Positions 32,662 through 44,343 of a DNA stretch of 44,541 bases are shown here, one piece after another. The stretch is from positions 29,796,565 through 29,841,105 of the forward strand of contig JBOZIK010000001.1 in the NCBI GenBank assembly GCA_051453625.1. The letters are read 5' to 3'. How positions within the stretch are numbered: position 1 is the stretch's first letter; every line of letters begins with the position of its first letter. The notes under the pieces are model-generated. The model saw only the letters and a program-made list of their open reading frames with translations, was not told where the DNA came from and ran no database searches. The DNA is from Welwitschia mirabilis (Eukaryota > Gnetophyta > Gnetopsida > Welwitschiales). The position numbers and the translations under genes are program-made.

Positions 32662-34130
32662 TGATATACCTTAGACACTGATATTAAAAAAAAGGATCTT
32701 GATATTTTTTGTTCTTTAGAATATACTTCTTCTTTAAGAAGAAAAATGTGCTAGCTACTAAGACAAATAGTAGAAGTTTCAAAATGAAAAATAGAGTTGT
32801 TAATTGTAGTATAATTCTAATTATCATTCATTAAGAACCACAATAGAATTTCAAAGCTTCCTCTTATTCATTTATCTAAATTAAATAATTGAAAAAAAAG
32901 CTAAAATGATTTAAAAAAGAAAGGAATCTTATAAATTAGAAATGAGTATGTATAGTTAAAATAATTGAGCATGTTTATATAAATAAAATCATAATAATCA
33001 ACATCATTTTCTTAGCCCAAAAATGATATATTATTCAATAACAAGAATTTCGTGAGTAAGTAATAAAATATTAACTATAACTCTTGAATGTCATGAAAGA
33101 AGACCAAAAAACTTTCAATATTGAAATACTATCACAATTGTTTACGAGTGAATCATTTTATAATATAATATAGAAAATGACAAGCATGAAAAATATCATA
33201 AATCTAATAAGTTAGTCAGCTCTCTAATAAAATCCTTACAAAAGATTTAAAAGAACTTAATTCAAATAAATAAATAATAAAATAATAATTAAAATGGAGT
33301 ATTGTGATGCAAGTAATTATAAATGCATCAATAACAGAAAATAAAAATAAATCCATTTATAAATCAAATTCCATCAACCAATAATGAAAATACTAAAAAA
33401 AATAGTGATCAAGTCCAAATTATGCTCTTAATCTTGATAAGGATATTTTCTAAATTATAAATCATTACTACATGCTTAGGAATAGACAAAAGATGTTTAA
33501 AACCTCATGATGAGATAATACATAATCATAACCATGGAAGACATTATGAAATCAATGGTACAAAAGAAAAGAAAATAGAATGTCAATGATAAATGAAGCA
33601 TGCACTACCAATATGAAGACCTATATAATCACATCTCATCTTAGGATTAGAGATTTATATTTATTTTAACTTATTTAATAGTTTGAGATACATAAAATTT
33701 TGTAAGAGATATATTTCTTCATCATCAAGACTAATCAAGTTGATCCCCATCCTAGCTTCCCCATTTTTCAATAATTAATGAACTTTTATAAGTTTTTATT
33801 GCTTTTTTCTTTAAGTAGATGCTCTTTATTGTAGCCTTTACAAGATCAACCATTTGCTAGAATTTTAGTGATACTTAAGATCTGATAACAACACTAGTCA
33901 ATTTAAGATTTGAACTTTCAACTAAAGCTTAATCAACATGTTGTAAACTGTATAAGAAATACTAAGTATTAGTCTTTTAAAATGAGATTTTTGTAATAAT
34001 CAGGCCCAAATCTCAATTAGTGAAAAATAATTACTAAACATGGTATTTATAACCTTAAAATAACTAACTTAATGTGGTTCAATGGTTTTAAAATTGTAAA
34101 ATTTAAATTTTAGTAATATATCTACATAAC
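32662..34130 (-). repeat. gypsy LTR, copy L2 (minus orientation)
   Basis: Aligns with L1 along its length, including the TATA region (33622-33629), the CCATGGAAGACA block near 33533 and the stretch to about 34110. A primer site lies at its left end, so it was a 5' LTR of a minus-strand element whose body is lost. Confidence 0.72.
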
Positions 34131-37100
34131 AATGGATCCAAGAAGAAGATGTGGGGAAAAAAAAAGAAAAAGAAAAAAAGGAAAGATAGGGGATAATCCT
34201 TCTATTTTAAAAATTAAACTAGCAAATTAGTATTTTTTTAATACCTTAATTTTTTCATTAAGAGGTTAAGCTATAATTTTAGAAATTTGGCTACAGTACT
34301 GGCTTTGATTATCCATGTTAAATATAAATCACGTAAATTAAGCAAGATTCTTTTAAACAAGAATCTTATAAAGTTTTGTCGTTTCTACATACCATGAGAG
34401 TAGAATCCTTATACATGCATAACTAAAATATAAATGATGTCCATTTAATTTAAATATTTTTAGAGGCATATTTCTAGATCTTGCATACGAACTAATAGAG
34501 ACTTCAAGCATAATATTTTAATTAGAAGCTATTCATGCAATGCTAGATTGCATATCCTATAAGAAGAAAACAAATAAGACCCACATTATATGGAGATTGA
34601 TTAAAACAAATAAGAACCCACATTACTTGGAGATTGATTACATTAGGCTTAAATAATGCAAATTAGCAAAAGTAAGAAAATAGAGTCATGATCACTTATT
34701 TATCGAAATTTGGCTATGGTTTTTCCTATAAAGTACCACTAAAGCTCAAGAAAGAATATACTTAAACTACATACCATGAATGATTCCATACTATATCTAT
34801 ATTCTAAGATGGAATTTCATATAGTTTTATGCATTTAGAGAATATCATCTAAAGTTTTATATAAACTACTAAAATGACTCCCATAATAATAAAATCTCAT
34901 TAGTTAAAGAATTTAAAATTGATTAAAATCAAGCAATGTAAGATTAAAGATATCTCCTAGAAAGATTGTAATAGAAACTAAAGTTAAAGCATAAAGTATT
35001 AGAAATTAAGTTAATAAATCAACATACGATAAAGTAATTCAAATTAAGAACATCTTTATGTATGTTTACTCTATTATCTATTAACTTGAGGTAATTATTG
35101 GTTGTTTTTTTTCAATACCTTGTCATGGAATATATTGTAGAACATTATAAAGATAAAGATAAAGATAAAGAATCTATAATCAAATTTGTAAAGAAAAGGA
35201 TTTAATGGTATAGATGAGTTCGTTGATAAAAGAAGGGATAATTTTGACTAGACTTCCATCCTTATTAATAATCTCCTAGTTGATTGACTACTCACTTTAA
35301 ACATCAAATGCATACTATGAGATGCATATAGTAATAAATTCATAGTTCATATTGATATAAAGGAAGCAATCATAAATTCATTATGGGATAATATAGTAAA
35401 ACCCTAAAAGCCTCCTCGTGAACTCATGAAGATCTTAAAGCTACAAAAGAATTTGGAAAAGGTTTGAAAGAAAAATATGATAAAGTACTAATATTCAAAA
35501 AAAATATTATAAAGTAAAAGTTAATTAAAAAATTAAAAAAATAAAAAGGACAAAATGATCAATCTAGAAGAAAAACCATATAATTTTTAGAAAATGAAGT
35601 TACTATGTTAGAGGAATAAATACAAGAACTAAATCACAGTACAACAATATCATTCGTATCTCTTCAAGTGATGGTTAGTAGATGAAGGATATTAAATATA
35701 TGGATACTACAGAAGATCTATAGTAAAATGCACAAAGAGTAGAAAAAGAAATGAATACTAAAGAAGTAAGAAAACTTTATCGAAATCTTGTTTCACCTTA
35801 ACAAGTTTACTTGCACATAAGTCTTATTTCTGTATATCATGGATAATCATGTATAGAATAACATGTCCAAAATGAAGAAATACTATTAATATTATGCATG
35901 AAACCATTCATAATTTATAATTAAAAAGAATGGATATAAACCCTTGTAGCATGAACTTATATGACATCATAAAGAAACATACACTAGTCAGCATGCATCA
36001 TTTAAGATTTAAATAAAGGTGAATTTCATTAAAAAGGAGGAAATTCCTAAATTAAAACAAAATATTTCATAATAGAAAACTTAAATACTTAGATGAAATG
36101 TATCATGCACAAATGATGATATTCAAAGAAAAATATTATACAATCACATATTATCCATGATAAAAAATTGGTGATATACTAAAGTTATGATATGAAGATG
36201 CATGATATAACTAACTAAAGGAATAAAATAAGAAAATATCATGACATACAAGAAACAATATTTAATCAATTAGATTAACTTTTAGAATAAGCACTATAAT
36301 CTAAATTACAGTATAAGAATACTAAGATAAACTAACCTCTAACCTAGATATATCTAGGTCTTAAAAGTATCTTATAATCTCATAGGACTAAAAAATTCCC
36401 TAAACCCTCATCATCACGAGAGACATACATAAGAACATAAGTTTTAATGGTCTTTTAACTTAAGTTAGCACAACCATAATTGTAATACTAAATGTAATCA
36501 TTAAGACATAAAAGAACATTTAATAATTATAGGGATAACTAGGAGGGTAAAACCATAATGAAACCGTGTATGGGGACATCCTAATCTAATACGTATAAAT
36601 ATGCGATCATATGCTATTAGTATATTAATATTATATAAATTTAGTATTATATTATACTAATTGAGATTATTATTATTTATTATGATATTTCATAACCTTT
36701 TTGTATTTTTTATTCCCTTTTGATTTCACCTTTGTAGGTTAACTTAACACATTGGTCTTCCTAAAAGATTTCTTATCATGATGTTAAACATTAAGAAGTA
36801 TTTAAATAATTTCTTCAGTTTTTGTCACATTCATATTTTCAAAGGTCTAAGGATTTAGCATAAATAATTAAATAAAAGGTAAATAAAAACAATTTTTATC
36901 TAGTGGGACCTACTAAGATGACTTAATTACTTATATTTGTTATTCATTCTTTATTTATTAGCATATTATTATTATTTGAGATGTAATTTTTTACTTTGTG
37001 AAAACTTATTGTGTTGTAATTATTATTTTAAATGCTTTCTTTTCTTGTAACCGCTATAATTGATAATATTATTTATGTAGTCTTTCCTTGATTATTTAAT

Positions 37101-37153
37101 GATATTCTTTCAGTTGTAAATTAATGGTTATATAAATATTATTTTATTTCTTT
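34131..37153. other. non-coding AT-rich region
   Basis: No gene recognised. There is a purine-rich run (34155-34190), a short (ATAAAG)4 repeat at 35148-35171 and scattered poly-A/T. 35400-35800 has long A-rich runs with repeated stops and no supported homology. Confidence 0.4.
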
Positions 37154-37253
37154 NNNNNNNNNNNNNNNNNNNNNNNNNNNNNNNNNNNNNNNNNNNNNNN
37201 NNNNNNNNNNNNNNNNNNNNNNNNNNNNNNNNNNNNNNNNNNNNNNNNNNNNN
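37154..37253. other. assembly gap, 100 N
   Basis: Fixed-size gap; the flanks share no clear overlap. Confidence 0.95.
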
Positions 37254-37365
37254 GTAATTATTACATTTAATGTACAATGATGAGTATATTTTCTTATTTT
37301 AATGTGTATGAAGGATTCTTGCAATGGCTATTACCATTATTAGGATGCATTATGCTACCTTATTT

Positions 37366-37487
37366 TAATATTTATTTTAGTAGTGCATGCTAAAGTAACA
37401 CCAATAATTTTGATGTTGCATTTTCTATTAATATTTATTTTAGTAGTGCATGCTAAAGTAACACCCATAATTATGATGTTACATTTT
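37366..37487. repeat. tandem duplication, period 63 bp
   Basis: 37366-37424 and 37429-37487 are two nearly identical 59-bp copies (starting TAATATTTATTTTAGTAGTG), differing at about three bases and joined by a few bases. Recent in comparison with the other repeats here. Confidence 0.9.
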
Positions 37488-38686
37488 GTTTTATTAGCTT
37501 TTAGCATTCATTCGTTATGGCAAATATGTATATGTGATAAAATCTTATCTTGATGTTATTACTTGCTAGAGGTCTCATCTTAATTCTTTTCTTAATGATT
37601 GCAAGTAGTGTTATGTTTGCAGAATTTTTAAATTTTCCTTGAGAGGGCTTATTGGAATAAATAACAATAATTCTTTGTCTTTTCTCCAAATAGAAAGACT
37701 TCATGTAATTGAGATTAATCTTCTTTATACTCATTTTGGAAAAATACCAAGAACTTATTGGATTTTGTAACGCATGTATTAATAATGGAGGCATCCTTTT
37801 TATGGCTATTATTTATTTATTAATAAATGTATTTTTGGCATGATAAGCATTTACTATTACTATGATGAGATATTAAATGTACCCCATAGCCACCAAGTAA
37901 AGTAAAAATTGGGGGTTAGGAAATCTTAACCATTTTCTAAAGAATAATAATGGCTTGTATGTGTCCATTGAAATTCCCAATATATTTTGAATTTCTTCAT
38001 TTCATTATAAATAGGATCTCTTTACTTCTTATTCTTATTCTTTTGAAGATCTTCTAGTCTTGAAATATTGGAGACCTTCTATCTTGGAGCTTTGGAAATT
38101 TTCAAGTGTTTGAAATCTTGGAATCTTTGGAGCTTGGGTGTAGCAATATTGAAGCTTGAAAAACTTTATATCAATTCATGGGTATGGTCCTAGGCTTCTC
38201 TTTATTTTTTATATGATCCTATGTAATTCTTGAATCTTGTATGGCCTAAATATTTTATTTGTAATTCTTACATGACTTTTTTCTTGTTTTAATTATTATA
38301 TATCTTACATGCTATCATGAATTTGTTGAATTATAGCTCTGTTATCCTATGACCCCTTAATTCTTTTAGATCGTCTCTATGTTTTCTCTTCCTTTGCATA
38401 ACCTTTAATGTGTGTTAATATGTATGCCTTGAATCTCTTATATGGTCCTCTGTATTTCTTAAATCGTGTATGGTCCTAATTATTCTTGAATCTCTTATAT
38501 GATCCTAGGTTTTAAAAATATTTTACATATCTTTAATTAATCCAAGATCTTTCTATGAGTATTCTTCTATATTACTAAAAGATTATTCTTGCATAAATGT
38601 TGTTTCTTATGAAAATTTTTGATGCTTGAAAAGTAAATCTTGTCCTTTCTTGAAATATCTTTAATCTTGTCATGGAAATAAGAATT
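37488..38686 (+). other. LTR-like or leader-like non-coding region with TATA box
   Basis: TATAAATA at 38006-38013, then a T-rich stretch and repeated short phrases (TATGGTCCTA, GAATCTCTTATATG, CTTGGA). It leads directly into the tandem array at 38687. It resembles LTR or leader sequence of a retrotransposon, but no partner LTR or primer site was found. Confidence 0.35.
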
Positions 38687-39200
38687 CTATAGATCACTGA
38701 ATGAGATAGTGAAATATGGAAATCTACAAATCACCAAAGGAGGGAGTGGACGATAAATCCACAAATGATCAAACGAGGCAGTGGAGTGATGAAAATAAAA
38801 TATAATAAGTTTGTTAAATAGAATCACAAATCACTAAATGAGGCAATGGAAACGAGAAGCCACAGATTACCAAATGAGGTAGTGAAAAGATAAAACCATA
38901 GATCGTCGAACGAGGTAGTNNNNNNNNNNNNNNNNNNNNNNNNNNNNNNNNNNNNNNNNNNNNNNNNNNNNNNNNNNNNNNNNNNNNNNNNNNNNNNNNN
39001 NNNNNNNNNNNNNNNNNNNATCCATAGATCATCAAATGAGATAGTAGAAAGATAAAACCATAAACCATTAAATGAGATAGGGTAAAATAAAATTAAAAGC
39101 AAAACCATAAATCACAAAATAAGGTAGTGAAAATGATGATCCATAGATCACTGGATGAGGCAATGAACAAATAAAAATCATAGATAATAAAATGTTGTAG
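38687..39200. repeat. tandem array, about eleven copies of a 34-38 bp unit
   Basis: Imperfect units of the form ACCATAGATCATCAAATGAG followed by GTAGTGGAAAGATAAA. The array is interrupted by a 100-N gap (38920-39019) and one longer spacer (about 38790-38820). Open frames here are by-products of the repeat, not genes. Confidence 0.85.
38920..39019. other. assembly gap, 100 N, inside the tandem array
   Basis: Placeholder gap inside a repeat. The true number of units is therefore unknown. Confidence 0.95.
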
Positions 39201-40254
39201 TGGTAAATTATATGATAAAACTAGATAATCTCATTTCCATTTCCATGAAAATCTAATGCTTGATTATTTGGAGTCTTTCTTCTTATCTCATCTTCATCTA
39301 TCTTGTATCTTAGAGTTTATTCTACCTTAATATTTACCTTGTCAAGGCCATACTAGGGATTGTGATGATTCACGATTCCCACTCTAGACTAATTTATGTT
39401 AAACAGGTGATAAACTGAAGCATAGTAAAAGCTGATATATCTTGCCATTGAGGGCATATGAAAATAAAATATTGATCATCCAACTTATGCTTAAAATATA
39501 TTAAATTAAAGTGATTTTTTCACTGTTGTAATTTGTGATCTTGTTATGTATTGTGGCTAACTTTTTACTCCAAAAACTTTGCAGTCATTTATCTATAATA
39601 GATTTGTAACATTGTATCTTTATGATATCAAATTAATCTATTTTTCTACATATATACTTGTAGTTTTGATTTTAATTTGAAGGCTTATTGTTGTATCTAC
39701 GCATGAAACTCTAAGTTATCTAGCATGCATTATTTTCTATTTGTAAATATGCCTTTCTTATAGATCTCAACCTTTAGGTTTTTATCATTCTATTTAAAGT
39801 TTTTGGGTGAAAAATGTGAATGTTACACTTTCCCAAATTTTAAAAATTTTAGACATAAAATACATAGGAAAAAAACATTGAGTTATATGATTACCATGTA
39901 ATTATCATTTTGTAAAATATGAAAAACTCATAAAGTAAGAGTTTAAAATAAAATTGAAAAATCTTAACAACATATATTTTGAGTGCTAGAAAACTCCTTA
40001 CAAATTACTATAGAAATAAAGTGTAGATGATTCTAGTATGTACTACATAATATGCAACCAAAAATTGAGGTTTTTTTTTTTAACTTTAGTAGGAAATTAA
40101 TTCATAAGAAACTATGCCATACTTGTTAGGGTCATTAGTTTTCTTAGCTGAGAAAAAACACATTGGTGGCTCCTACCAACTAGGAGCTAACTATGAAATA
40201 TCTACCGCTTACATATGATTTATATCCAAGACATTAATGGAGTCTTAACAGAGT
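39201..40254. other. non-coding AT-rich region
   Basis: No gene, RNA or repeat that I can support. Confidence 0.4.
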
Positions 40255-41520
40255 GTTATCCTCTTTCATTTATCTTAAGATATCTTTTAGGCAAGGTTGT
40301 TCATCGACCCCTTATCTTTTTATTATTGCTGCAGATGATTTAGGTGGTCTCCGTAAGGCTAATAATATATGGGTTTTTCCTTAAGGTATTGCTCTTTGTA
40401 TTGGAGAAAGGACTCTTCACAATCAGTTTGCAAATGATATGTTTCTATTACTCAGAGGTAATGAAATTGAATTTAAAGCAGCCATTAACATTATTAATAG
40501 TTATTTTCATGCTTCTAAGTGTAAAATGAATTAAGAGAAAACCCAAGCCACGTGGCCTAGTTTTATTGATTCATTGTTGTGGACTTTTCAGTAAAAGATT
40601 TAGTAGCTTTCTCCTAGTAATCATTTTATGCTTCTTGATATTCCTCTTACTTTAGTTGACACTCCATTACGTATGTGGCAAATAGTTGTCCATAAAGGGA
40701 AAACTAAAGTTTTAAAAGAGGCAGCAAAACCTTTGTCTCTAATTGGATGATTTATTATTTGCTCTCATAGTATTTGCATCATTCTGGTGTATTACGCTTT
40801 CTTTATGGCTTCTTTTAAGTCTACTTATGATTCTATTAATAAGATCCTTCAATGTTACTTATGAGGAAATTCCAACAACCATAAAGTTTTCCATATTATA
40901 GCTTGGAGAACTTATCAATAGAGTAAGAAGCATGATGGCATTAAATTTATTCCTTGAAAACTCAAGACCTTTTCCTAGTAGCCAAATGAATTGTTAGATC
41001 TTGAAAGGATGAAAACACTTGAAAAGTGTTATTTGGACATCATTTTGCTAATGGAAATCTTTGTCATTTGTAAGGATGTCATGGAATGCTTAGAGCAATT
41101 TAATCTTTTTCATCCACTAAAATTTTGATGCAAGATGTTATGTTTTTCAACAAATTTGGAAATGCTAGCAAAAGGTTAAAGGGCATGTTTCATGGAATCC
41201 TAATAGTCTTGCTCTTCATAGTCTATAAACTCATTTTTCTTGGCGTTCTCTAACCTATAATGTTAAAAATAAACCTCTTAGTACTCATTTTCCAAACAAA
41301 GTTACCAAATTGATAAAATGTGGTGTGATTTATCTTGATCAATTTATTTCTTGTAGTAATGGTAATTACAGTGTTAAATGACCATCTCTTAAAATTAGAT
41401 GGAAGAATCAAAAGCCAGACTTGCTTATGATTAAATACATTAAGAGTACTATAATGAAATATGATTAGAGAACTACCTATGGATCTTGATGGGAAGATTG
41501 GAATTGGTCAAATTGCAATA
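40255..41520 (+). pseudogene. L1-type LINE reverse transcriptase, C-terminal part (decayed)
   Basis: The reading R-Q-G-C-S-S-T-P-Y-L-F-I-I-A-A-D (40288 onward) matches the plant L1 block R-Q-G-D-P-L-S-P-Y-L-F. F-A-N-D-M (40427-40441) is the F-A-D-D catalytic box with the first Asp changed to Asn, and S-K-C-K-M-N matches S-G-L-K-I-N. Further on, W-Q-I-V and L-S-L-I-G match the thumb blocks near 40675-40750, and degenerate C-terminal sequence runs to about 41520. No endonuclease is seen upstream, consistent with 5' truncation. There are many stops; no 3' poly-A could be assigned. Confidence 0.75.
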
Positions 41521-42126
41521 CTTTATGTAATTTTTCCTTTAGAGAGCTTAGTTAAGTATTCACTATGAAATAATGTTATTTGTTATAGTAAAAATTGCAA
41601 ATGTTAAATAAACTGGTAAGGACCTAGTATCGTTCTTCCACAAGGATATTTGTAGTAGAATAATCAAAAGTAACACAATTATTTCAATCCTAAAATGAAA
41701 ATCAAAACAAAAGGGAAATCTAAAAGTTTGAGATGTTTTAGTAAACTAAGGTTAGTGACATAAGAAGATGAACATGCTCTAGAGGTCTAGCTTGGCTTGT
41801 CCGACAACTCACCTTTACTTTAATAATTTCTGTATCTTGAAACACAAACTTTAAATCATCAAGTCATGATGGCTTGGGAATGATGATATAATCTCATTCC
41901 CTATTTGAGGATGGATGAAGCCAATGATCACTCTGATCCTTCTAAAAAGTAAACTTAGAGAATTCACTTGGTCCTAAAGATCTTAATGATGTATTCTCAT
42001 CTAAAGCTTACTAATGCTATGTGGAATGTGCACTAGAAATAAAAGAATGAATAACTACTACAATATTGACAACAAGAAGGAGCCTCACCTAAATATTACT
42101 ATTTCCATTTTAATGTACATTAGAAA
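41521..42126. other. non-coding, possibly gypsy LTR sequence
   Basis: GGTAAGGACCTAGTATCGTT followed by CTTCCACAAGGATA (41609-41645) resembles phrases seen in plant gypsy LTRs, but no partner was found in the window. No gene. Confidence 0.3.
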
Positions 42127-43106
42127 TGTCACAACCCGATTTTTTGGTTGAACCTAAAAGCATGAAATTTTTTTTCAATAATTAACTTTATTACATCAAA
42201 GTACATTAATTTACATGATAAGATTAAACATTGCAGCAGAATAATTTAGGTTATAACTGAAAGAGTTACCTCTCACTTACCCATCGGATTCATATCAAGT
42301 AAACTATATAATGATAGCTCATCTAACTAATACCAAATCTAATCCTAAGGTTAATTAGAAATCTGGATTGGGATCACACATAAGAAGTGTGTAGGTTGTA
42401 GTCGAGTGGTTCGTTGCATCAACAGCTAAGCAGTCATGCCTACGTAATCCTCATCCAAAAGAATTTAGACTATATATAGTTTTATCTTGGACCTTATTCC
42501 AATCTCCACTGATGTGCATGAGCATAAAATAGATCAAGGTGGTCTGTATCAGTGGCATGTGGCAATTTTAGACATGAAAGAATACAAAGAATAATGCAAG
42601 AACTTAGTGTTGAAACCAATATCAATAGATATAGCACATGAATATATGTACATATACATAGTAATTGTATGTAAAAGTATAGAAGGTGGCTAGTTAAGAG
42701 CTCTTGAGGTTACAACATCAAATCCTATTAAGGAATTCTAATGCATGAATGATAACAATGCACATGTATATTAATATAAATCAAATATATGGTACCTGAG
42801 TATGTAAAAATAGTCAACCCCCTAGTCACTTGGCCATAATCATCCATTAGTAGTCCACCATCATCAAGCTCAAAACACCCCCTTATCTCTCACTATATCA
42901 TCTTGGTGGGTGCCAATGGGAGGGGAATATATCATAATTAAATGTTATTATAATAAATTCATGCATAAATATGATTGACACACATACATATATATACACA
43001 CATACACAGACTCCATCTTGGTAAGGTACCTCTTAGCTGCTCCTTTTATAACATCTCATAATGAATCTAATAACATATAAATATAAAATGCTAAGGAGAA
43101 TAGACT
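42127..43106 (+). repeat. dispersed LTR-like repeat, copy B, interrupted by CACTA
   Basis: Starts TGTCACAACCCG at 42127 and matches copy A (4150-5135) in reverse complement through the blocks at about 42515-42545, 42950-43060 and 43060-43100. The match stops at the CACTA terminus at 43107, whereas copy A continues. Probably a gypsy-type LTR. Confidence 0.7.
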
Positions 43107-43379
43107 CACTACAAGAAATTGAGGCTTTTAAGGCATTTATTTAAATAAATGCCTTAGTTATACCAAAATTTAAGTCGTGCATTTCTATAAACGCGCTAGA
43201 TTAAATAGGATATTAATTTTTTTAAGGCGTTTCCTAAATAAACTCCTTAAAAGCTTTAAATGTTTTCAATCATTTAAGCCTTTTAAGAATACAAATGCCC
43301 TAAAAACTAAATCAAACATTTACCACGCTTTCGCAAAAATAAAACCATCCTGTGTTTCTAAAAACAAAACTATCACGTG

Positions 43380-43500
43380 GACCTTTGGTCTAGTGGTAAA
43401 GACATCTGCCTGTGAAGCAACAAGTTCTAAGTTCAATTCCCATGTTGGGCGCATAGCCTGCGGAGTGCCAGAAAATTATAAAGAAAGAAAAAGAAAAATT
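43380..43500 (+). mobile_element. tRNA-derived SINE candidate
   Basis: Box A-like TGGTCTAGTGG (43387-43397) and box B-like AGTTCAATTCC (43431-43441) have tRNA-type spacing. They are followed by a GC-richer body (GGGCGCATAGCCTGCGGAGT) and an A-rich tail (about 43478-43500). The tRNA-like part does not fold into a proper cloverleaf with paired acceptor arms by eye, so a SINE is more likely than a tRNA gene. A target duplication was not identified. Confidence 0.5.
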
Positions 43501-44009
43501 AAATGTGGCTATAACCCTAGGGGGTACTACTTTGTGCATCGATTCGGCTTTCTTTCTATCTCCATTTTAGGTATTTTTCGTTTTTGCTTTTGTTTTTAGT
43601 CTCAAACTAGTTTTGCGATTAGGAGAGTTATCCTCAATGTGTTGATTTAGATCTCTTTCCTCTTTGTTTTAGGGAGAGAAACCCTGATTTCTTTGTGTGC
43701 ATTAAGTTCATAGGAACTTTTTAGTACTCTCTACAACATTTTTCCCATGTATTTGGGTTGACATTAGTACACTCTTGTGAAAATTAAAACCCTAATGTGA
43801 ATAATAGGGGCGGTGACATTAGCAGAAGCAAATGAATGGTTAGTGGTAAAGCACCTCCGGCAATACTCTTGAATCTTGGCTGACACATTGCGGATGCAGT
43901 TAGCTCGAAACGGATGACCCAGCTACATTTACAGCAAAGAAATGAGAGCTAGATTTTACCTTTACTAACTTCCTTGCAGAGTTTCAAAAAAGAAGAAAAG
44001 GAATAATAC

Positions 44010-44343
44010 CTTCTCATCGATGAAGACAGCCCAGCGATCGAGATCGCAGGTAAGGATCTTGGGGCAACAGAATTCTATGTTTTGTTGAATTTGCAGGTCA
44101 TGTCTCATTTATGTATTCGAGAATGACAAGAGATTCACAGACAGACTTTGAATTGTGAAGGACAACTGGAATCTTCTGATGCAATGGATTGGATTCCAAA
44201 AGAAGATCACTCTTGTTGTTAATATCTTCATGAGTGTATTCATATGGGATTCTTTTCAATGCCAAAGCGATCGTCACTTGAAGCATGAAAGGGTTTGTCC
44301 AGTGCCCAAGTACCTTCAATGATTCATCACCTGCGTTTGCCAT
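44010..44343 (-). pseudogene. tau-class glutathione S-transferase, exon 1 (broken)
   Basis: Tau GSTs conjugate glutathione to xenobiotics and stress products in the cytosol. The ATG is at 44343. The N-terminal thioredoxin fold is clear: K-V-L-G-H-W-T-N-P-F near residues 10-19, A-L-A-L-K-R-I-P-Y-E-Y, N-K-S-D-L-L-L, K-I-P-V-V (cis-Pro), and E-S-L-V-I-L-E-Y-I glutathione-binding motif. Three defects are visible. The catalytic Ser expected in S-P-F is Asn (AAC, 44293-44295). The conserved Trp after Y-I-N-E-T is TGA (44098-44100). A frame change follows L-L-P-Q-D-P-Y, after which R-W-A-V-F-I-D-E-K resumes and ends at a GT donor (44008-44009), the usual end of tau exon 1. No exon 2 is recognisable between 43107 and 44007. 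Confidence 0.85.

Noticed and set aside
41348-41360. TTTCTTGTAGTA as the opposite CACTA end
   Set aside because: Lies in the LINE reading, ends TAGTA rather than TAGTG, is left of the 43107 terminus, and lacks subterminal repeats.
43380-43450. Functional tRNA gene
   Set aside because: Box A and B are present, but acceptor and anticodon stems do not pair properly by eye and the sequence runs into a SINE-like body and A-rich tail.
43177-43599. 140-codon open frame inside the CACTA end
   Set aside because: Runs through CACTA subterminal repeats and the SINE candidate, so it is chance.
43835-43900. Second tRNA-like sequence (TGGTTAGTGGTAAAGCAC)
   Set aside because: Box A-like only; no convincing box B at the right distance and no cloverleaf.
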